Of a stretch of DNA of 64,000 nt, positions 59,488 to 64,000 are shown in pieces. Made by a program: the position numbers and the translations under genes. Under the pieces are notes generated by a model that made no database searches, was not told the DNA's origin, and was given only the letters and a program-made list of their open reading frames with translations. Origin of the DNA: an uncultured Prevotella sp. (GTDB lineage: Bacteria > Bacteroidota > Bacteroidia > Bacteroidales > Bacteroidaceae); the NCBI GenBank assembly GCA_900554545.1, contig USHW01000002.1:1-64000 (forward strand). The letters run 5' to 3'. How positions within the stretch are numbered: position 1 is the stretch's first letter; the number at the start of each line of letters is the position of its first letter.

Positions 59488-60381
59488 TTAATGTTGTTGC
59501 TCCAGCTTCTCGGCGTGCTTGAAGCGGTTGTGCGTCCACAGGTACAGCTCCGGCTGCCGCATGATGGACTGTTCGAGATGCCGGAAGTATAGGGCGGTCA
59601 GTTCGAAGTCGGGAAGTTCCTGCGGATTGTCGTGCATTTTTACGAATTCAGCCTCGTAGAACCCCCTCCTTGTACGCTTCACGTCAAGGTAGAAAGCCCC
59701 GAATTTGTAGTGTTTTATTATTTTTTCCGTGCCTGTAAGAACCGGCGCGTTGTGGTTCAGGAAGTGAAGGAAGTGGCGCGATTCCCTCATTCTTGGCGAC
59801 TGGTCGGCAATGAAGCCTATCGTGCATACCTTGTGTTCGGCGGCCAGCGTGGTGATGTAGCGTGCCGTCTTGTGCATGTCTACGCTGACAGCTCCCATGC
59901 GTTCGCGTATGTGCAGCATCAGCCTGTTCATGCTGTCGTTGCGCAGCTTGTGGTATATTTGCGCCCCGATGGCGTTTTTATCCAGCCACAGGGGCATGGA
60001 CGACACCCATTCCCAGTTGCCGTAGTGCCCGAGATATACCGCCACTGACTTTCCGCTGCGCAGTAACGAGTTGACGGCTTCCACATTCTTGAACGCCATG
60101 CGGCGCCTTATGGCGTCTTGTGACATTGACGCCAGCTTGCAGCTTTCAATGGTCATGTCCATGAAGAAACGGTAAAACTTCTTTTCTATAAGTTTTATTT
60201 CATGCAGGCTCTTGTCGGGAAATGACTCTGTGAGGTTCTTCCTGACGACGGCGCGGCGGTAGCGGATGATGTAATACAGAATGTAGAACATCCCGTCTGA
60301 AACGATGTACAGCAAACGGAAAGGAATATATGACAGCAGTTTGAGTAAAAAACGTAGCAAATGGTAAATACTTTCCGCCAT
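59488..60381 (-). CDS. LpxL/HtrB-like lipid A acyltransferase
   Basis: A 297-residue protein with an N-terminal membrane helix and the HxxxxD/E motif as HYGNWEWVSSMPL near residue 118, plus IADQSPRM, both marks of the lysophospholipid/lipid A acyltransferase group. It is expected at the inner membrane, adding an acyl chain to lipid A or an aminolipid. It is the first gene of the minus-strand glycan operon; a box TAATTTTG on the minus strand near 60418-60425 is its likely promoter. Confidence 0.88.
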   Translation of the reverse strand: MAESIYHLLRFLLKLLSYIPFRLLYIVSDGMFYILYYIIRYRRAVVRKNLTESFPDKSLHEIKLIEKKFYRFFMDMTIESCKLASMSQDAIRRRMAFKNVEAVNSLLRSGKSVAVYLGHYGNWEWVSSMPLWLDKNAIGAQIYHKLRNDSMNRLMLHIRERMGAVSVDMHKTARYITTLAAEHKVCTIGFIADQSPRMRESRHFLHFLNHNAPVLTGTEKIIKHYKFGAFYLDVKRTRRGFYEAEFVKMHDNPQELPDFELTALYFRHLEQSIMRQPELYLWTHNRFKHAEKLEQQH

Positions 60382-60558
60382 GATTGTTTGCGTTTATCTC
60401 TTTTTTCCTTTTTGTGGCAAAATTAAGTTTTTTTCTCCATAAAAAGGATTTTTTCCTGTACTTTTCGGTAAAAAACGAATTATTTGCGGACGCTTCTACG
60501 CTCTCTTAGTGTAAAATCTCGTACGCCGGAGCAGTGGATTTAGCTTGGCCTGCATTTT

Positions 60559-60646
60559 AAAAGGTGGTATTTTGCATTCCAAAAGGTCATGTTTCGCCTT
60601 CTAAAAGGTGGCCTTTTGCACGCTAAAAGGGCACCTTTCGGAACGT
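60559..60646. repeat. 22-bp periodic dyad array (array 9)
   Basis: Four exact 22-bp units begin at 60559, 60581, 60603 and 60625, with cores AAAAGGTGGTATTTT, AAAAGGTCATGTTT, AAAAGGTGGCCTTTT and AAAAGGGCACCTTT. Unlike the others it lies between divergent genes, not just after a gene. 60650-60672 repeats the CTGTAAATCA boundary word seen at arrays 2 and 4. Confidence 0.82.
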
Positions 60647-60717
60647 TGCCTGCAAATGTCTGTAAATCAAGAGGTTGTAAACTGTCTTGTGAACGGCGTG
60701 CAACAGCTGAAACACAT

Positions 60718-60780
60718 GCCGCTTGTTCACTTGTCGCTTGTCCCTTGTTCACTCGTTGTTTGTCCCTCGTTTACTTGTTT
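60718..60780. repeat. 8-bp periodic CTTGTCCC-type repeat upstream of truA
   Basis: Octamer-like units CTTGTTCA, CTTGTCGC, TTGTCCCT, CTCGTTGT, CTCGTTTA of the YTYGTnnn theme, ending just before the truA promoter box TACTTTTG (about 60793-60800). Confidence 0.6.
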
Positions 60781-60833
60781 TTCGGATATTTTTTGTACTT
60801 TTGCATGCGTTTTTTTGTTGAGGAAGATATACA

Positions 60834-61565
60834 ATGCAGAGGTATTTCCTTTATTTGAAGTATGACGGCACGGCGTACCGCGGATGGCAGGTGCAGCCGG
60901 AAGAGCGCACCGTACAGGGCGAACTGCAGAGGGCTTTGTCGGTGGCTTTGCGCGGCGAAGTGCCTGTTGTCGGCGCGGGACGTACCGATACCGGCGTGCA
61001 TGCGCGCATGATGGTTGCCCATTTCGACGCGGCCGAGGGCTTGGACTGCCCGCAGTTAGTGTACAAGCTGAACAGGCTGCTGCCGCGTGACATCGCGGCT
61101 GACAGGGTTGAGACTGTTTCCGCGGATATGCACGCGCGCTTCAGCGCGGTGTCGCGCACGTACCATTATTATATACATACACGGCGCGACCCGTTCCGCA
61201 GGGCGTATTCGTGCGAGATGTATTACATTCCTGACTTTGACAAAATGAACGAGGCGGCGGCCACGTTGCTTGAGTATGACGACTTTGCGTCGTTCTGCAA
61301 GAGCCATACCGACGTGAAGACGACGCTATGCAACGTTACCGAGGCGCGGTGGGTGCAGGACGACGAGTACAGTTGGCACTTCGTAATTACGGCCAACCGC
61401 TTCCTGCGCAACATGGTGCGCGCAGTGGTCGGAACGCTGTTCGATGTGGGGCGAGGCCGCATCGACACCGAAGGGTTCAGGAAAATAATAGAAGGCAAGT
61501 CGCGCTCCGCCGCCGGCGACAGCGTTCCGGCGTGCGCGCTGTTCCTCGAAAAGATATTGTATTGA
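60834..61565 (+). CDS. truA: tRNA pseudouridine(38-40) synthase
   Basis: A 243-residue TruA with the catalytic Asp in GAGRTDTGVHARMM, the N-terminal YLKYDGTAYRGWQVQPEERT and the late RNMVRAVVGTLFDVGRG. Standard length. It is divergent from the glycan operon. Confidence 0.96.
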   Translation: MQRYFLYLKYDGTAYRGWQVQPEERTVQGELQRALSVALRGEVPVVGAGRTDTGVHARMMVAHFDAAEGLDCPQLVYKLNRLLPRDIAADRVETVSADMHARFSAVSRTYHYYIHTRRDPFRRAYSCEMYYIPDFDKMNEAAATLLEYDDFASFCKSHTDVKTTLCNVTEARWVQDDEYSWHFVITANRFLRNMVRAVVGTLFDVGRGRIDTEGFRKIIEGKSRSAAGDSVPACALFLEKILY

Positions 61566-61632
61566 AGGAGTAAGGAGAGAAGGGATAAGGAGAGAAGAAG
61601 TAAAGGAGTAAGGAGAGATGGAGTAGGGATTA
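61563..61632. repeat. short-period AAGGAGTAAGGAGAGA spacer
   Basis: Alternating AAGGAGTA and AGGAGAGA units between truA and the transporter, the same theme as 13310-13350. The complement half is missing here. Confidence 0.6.
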
Positions 61633-61699
61633 ACGGCTATTCCTTGCATGTTCCTTGCAATCTGATTTTTCACTTTTCATTTTTAATTTTTCATTCAGA

Positions 61700-62617
61700 A
61701 TGTGGTTACTGTTGGCTTTTCTATCCGCAGCTTTGCTCGGATTTTACGATTCGTTCAAGAAAAAGTCGCTTGACGGCAACGCCGTCATCCCCGTATTGTT
61801 TCTCAACACGCTGTTCTCGTCGCTCATCTTCCTGCCGTTCATTGTGCTGTCGGCTACGACTGACATGCTCGACGGCACGATGTTCAAGGTCGCCGGCGGC
61901 GGATGGGACATGCACAAGTATATCATCCTGAAAAGCGTCATTGTGCTGGCGTCGTGGGTGTTCGGGTATTTCGGCATGAAGCACCTGCCCTTAACCATCG
62001 TAGGGCCTATCAATGCCACGCGCCCGGTGATGGTGCTTGTCGGTGCGTTCGTCGTGTTCGGCGAGCGTCTTAACATTTATCAGTGGATAGGTGTGGCTCT
62101 GGCTGTGGCGTCGTTCTTCATGCTGAGCCGTAGCGGAAAGAAGGAAGGTATCGACTTCAAGCACGACCGCTGGATATACTTCATCGTGCTTGCCGCCCTG
62201 CTCGGTGCGGTGAGCGGCCTTTACGACAAGTACCTCATGGCGCCGGCAAGCCACGGTGGAGTAGGGCTTGACCGCATGATGGTGCAGAGTTGGTATAACA
62301 TTTACCAGTGTTTTATGATGGGCGCGATGCTGCTTGTGCTTTGGTGGCCTAAGCGCAAGCATACCACGCCGTTCCGTTGGGACTGGTGCATAATACTGAT
62401 AAGCATATTCCTTAGTGCCGCCGACTTTGTTTATTTCTATGCGTTGAGCATTCCCGGGGCTATGATAAGCGTCGTGTCTATGGTAAGGCGCGGCAGCGTA
62501 ATAGTGTCGTTCCTGTTCGGAGCTGCGCTTTTGCATGAGAAGAACCTGAAGAGCAAGGTTGTAGACCTTATCCTCGTGTTGCTCGGCATGGTGTTCCTCT
62601 ATATCGGGTCTAAATAA
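61700..62617 (+). CDS. EamA/DMT family transporter
   Basis: Start at 61700 (MWLLLAFLSAALLGFYDSFK) gives 305 residues with about ten membrane helices in two EamA repeats (MKHLPLTIVGPINATRPVMV; SIPGAMISVVSMVRRGSVIV). The upstream in-frame reading to 61655 is repeat-adjacent and rejected. It exports or imports an unknown metabolite. It lies 134 bp after truA. Confidence 0.9.
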   Translation: MWLLLAFLSAALLGFYDSFKKKSLDGNAVIPVLFLNTLFSSLIFLPFIVLSATTDMLDGTMFKVAGGGWDMHKYIILKSVIVLASWVFGYFGMKHLPLTIVGPINATRPVMVLVGAFVVFGERLNIYQWIGVALAVASFFMLSRSGKKEGIDFKHDRWIYFIVLAALLGAVSGLYDKYLMAPASHGGVGLDRMMVQSWYNIYQCFMMGAMLLVLWWPKRKHTTPFRWDWCIILISIFLSAADFVYFYALSIPGAMISVVSMVRRGSVIVSFLFGAALLHEKNLKSKVVDLILVLLGMVFLYIGSK

Positions 62618-62619
62618 GT

Positions 62620-62755
62620 TGACGAGATACAAGCAGACGAGTGACGAGGATACAGGCTTGTCCGCTTGTTCCCTGTCAACTTGTTTACTCGTCTGCTTGT
62701 CAACTTGTTTACTCGTCTGCTTGTCAACTTGTCAATTCGTCTGCTGCAAAACTTG
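62620..62755. repeat. YTYGTnnn 8-bp tandem and inverted repeat
   Basis: Left part has GTTGACGAG, ACAAGCAGACGAG units. The right part repeats CTTGTCAA, CTTGTTTA, CTCGTCTG three times as a 24-bp block at exactly 8-bp spacing, their complement. It fills the transporter-dapA spacer. Confidence 0.82.
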
Positions 62756-62767
62756 TTTGCTGAAAAT

Positions 62768-62798
62768 TTTGCTTTTTAGTGTAAAAATAGTATTTTTG
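62768..62798 (+). promoter_or_regulatory. dapA promoter
   Basis: -33 TTTG at 62768-62771 and -7 TATTTTTG at 62791-62798, 19 bp apart, about 33 bp before the dapA start. Confidence 0.7.
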
Positions 62799-62830
62799 CA
62801 TTCGATTATTAATGAAATAAGCTTGTTTTT

Positions 62831-63715
62831 ATGGCATATAACATATTCAAGGGGTTGGGTATAGCATTGGTAACACCGTTTACTTCAGACGGTTCTGTTG
62901 ACTACCAAGCCCTGAAAAGGCTCATCGCTTACCAGCTTGCAGGCGGTGCCGACTTCTTTTGCATTCTCGCCACGACGGGCGAGACACCGACACTGACCCG
63001 GGACGAGAAGTCGAAGATTAAGCAGCTTGTTGTCGAGATGGTTGGCGGCAAGGTGCCCGTCTTGATGGGCTGTGGCGGCAACAACACGGCGGAAGTCGTG
63101 AATGAGTTGCAGACCGGAGATTTTTCAGGCATAGATGGCGTGTTAAGCGTATGTCCTTATTATAACAAGCCTTCGCAGGAGGGGCTTTACAGGCATTTCA
63201 AGACCATTGCAGCGGCGACCAACTTGCCTGTAGTGCTTTACAATGTGCCTGGGCGTACAGGCGTCAACCTTAAGGCGGAGACTACCGTCCGTCTGGCCAA
63301 TGACTGTCCTAACATCGTGGGAATAAAGGAGGCTGCAGGAAGCCTTGAGCAGGTTGACGAAATAATAAAGAACAAGCCGGCTTCGTTTGATGTAATCAGC
63401 GGCGACGATGCGCTTACGTTCCCGATGATAGCCTGCGGTGCGGTTGGTGTGATTTCGGTCATAGGCAATGCCCTGCCTAAAGAGTTCTCACGCATGATAC
63501 GCCTTGAGATGAACGGCGAAATAGAGAGCGCACGCAAGATACATCATAAGTTTACCGACCTTTTCAATCTGCTTTTCGTTGACGGAAATCCTGCCGGCGT
63601 GAAGGCTATGCTTCATGAGATGGGGATGATTGAGAATGTGCTCCGCCTGCCGCTTGTGCCCACGCGGTTGACTACCATGCAACGCATAAGCGAGTGTTTG
63701 AAGTTCAGGATTTGA
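62831..63715 (+). CDS. dapA: 4-hydroxy-tetrahydrodipicolinate synthase
   Basis: Condenses pyruvate and aspartate semialdehyde in lysine and diaminopimelate synthesis. The 294-residue TIM barrel has the Schiff-base Lys in NIVGIKEAAGSLEQ, the catalytic Tyr in VVLYNVPGRTGVNLK, and GETPTL near residue 50. Standard length and own promoter and terminator. Confidence 0.96.
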   Translation: MAYNIFKGLGIALVTPFTSDGSVDYQALKRLIAYQLAGGADFFCILATTGETPTLTRDEKSKIKQLVVEMVGGKVPVLMGCGGNNTAEVVNELQTGDFSGIDGVLSVCPYYNKPSQEGLYRHFKTIAAATNLPVVLYNVPGRTGVNLKAETTVRLANDCPNIVGIKEAAGSLEQVDEIIKNKPASFDVISGDDALTFPMIACGAVGVISVIGNALPKEFSRMIRLEMNGEIESARKIHHKFTDLFNLLFVDGNPAGVKAMLHEMGMIENVLRLPLVPTRLTTMQRISECLKFRI

Positions 63716-63739
63716 GAATTTAAGATATTGTTGTAACGG

Positions 63740-63780
63740 AAAACGCGGCCTTCCACAATACGGAATGCCGCGTTTTTATT
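63740..63780 (+). terminator. intrinsic terminator after dapA
   Basis: AAAACGCGGCCTTCC (63740-63754) pairs with GGAATGCCGCGTTTT (63762-63776, small internal mismatch), followed by TTTATTTC. Confidence 0.85.
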
Positions 63781-63834
63781 TCTGTTCCGTGTTTTTTCCA
63801 CGCTTATACCAACACTCAATGGCATAAAACAAAG

Positions 63835-63861
63835 AAGCCGCAGGACTTAGTCCTGCGGCTT
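63835..63861 (-). terminator. intrinsic terminator of the edge gene
   Basis: AAGCCGCAGGAC (63835-63846) / GTCCTGCGGCTT (63850-63861). On the minus strand it is followed by CTTTGTTTTATG, 27 bp past the stop of the partial gene at the window edge. Confidence 0.8.
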
Positions 63862-63887
63862 TACTCGCTTTTAATTGTTGTAGCTAA

Positions 63888-64000
63888 TTATTCAGCAACA
63901 GTGCTGTCAGCAGCAACAGAGTCAGCAACAACGCTGTCAGCAGCCATTGTGTCAACAACAGCAGTGTCAGTTGCTGTTGTGTCAGCAGCCTCAGTGTTGG
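63888..64000 (-). CDS. C-terminus of a protein with an Ala/Val/Thr-Asp repeat tail (partial)
   Basis: The last 36 codons of a minus-strand gene that continues past the window edge. The tail is a low-complexity repeat of five- to seven-residue units (DTAVVDTMAADSVVADSVAA, ending DSTVAE). Its family cannot be told from this part; an Asp/Ala-rich acidic tail of this kind is seen in exported or DNA-associated proteins. The stop codon is at 63888-63890. Confidence 0.65.
   Translation of the reverse strand, partial: NTEAADTTATDTAVVDTMAADSVVADSVAADSTVAE

Overview
The window reads as a chromosomal segment from a Bacteroidales bacterium, most likely Prevotellaceae-like; the genus is not certain. Evidence: most strong promoters have the Bacteroidetes form (TTTG about 19 nt upstream of TAnnTTTG), Shine-Dalgarno sites are almost absent, and several families are typical of the phylum (DUF4924, C-terminal Tyr-cluster BY-kinase, split GcvPA/GcvPB, BT_0820-like HAD protein, GH8 exo-oligoxylanase). 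No rRNA or tRNA gene was seen.

Layout. 93-7167 (minus): lipoate ligase, gcvT, gcvH, gcvPA, gcvPB and dihydrolipoyl dehydrogenase, i.e. glycine cleavage plus its lipoylation and reoxidation enzymes. 7719-14703 (minus): a complete trp operon in the order trpL-trpD-trpC/F fusion-trpA-trpB-trpE-trpG, with a promoter, an 18-residue leader peptide holding three consecutive Trp codons, and an attenuator. 14941-19752 (minus): exonuclease, mnmA, fmt, glmS. 20109-22276 (minus): ECF sigma factor, membrane protein and exported protein. 22413-26982 (plus): GtrA, an amidohydrolase remnant, and a set of exported redox genes, the last one frameshifted. 27138-32602 (minus): GH8 enzyme, HAD protein, capsule BY-kinase, rmlA. 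32834-36884 (plus): a conserved protein, ZapB-like protein, ZapA, RNase Y, thioesterase, acetyltransferase. 37847-41136: a 3,290-bp IS1595-family transposon with perfect 23-bp ends and an 8-bp target duplication; it carries cargo genes and a structured, possibly pseudoknotted RNA. 41697-51885: regulators, flavodoxin, ClC channel, TsaC, ROK kinase, LysE exporter, rmlD, prfC. 52355-60381: a surface-glycan region with two Stealth phosphotransferases, three or more other glycosyltransferases and a lipid A-type acyltransferase, split by an ATPase/STAS pair. 60834-63715 (plus): truA, a DMT transporter, dapA. The right edge cuts a minus-strand gene with an Ala/Val/Asp-rich tail.

The spacers are the most unusual part. 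Nine sites carry units of exactly 22 bp (a 6-3-6 dyad such as AAAAGG-TGG-CCTTTT plus a 7-bp linker), eight of them as tandem arrays, usually just 3' of a gene. Many other spacers are built from 8-9 bp periodic repeats arranged as inverted pairs, and these reach into coding sequence in two places. A third repeat, 88 bp long, carries the promoters of glmS and lplA. The strongest candidates for undescribed biology are the 22-bp arrays and the transposon with its structured RNA and small-protein cargo.
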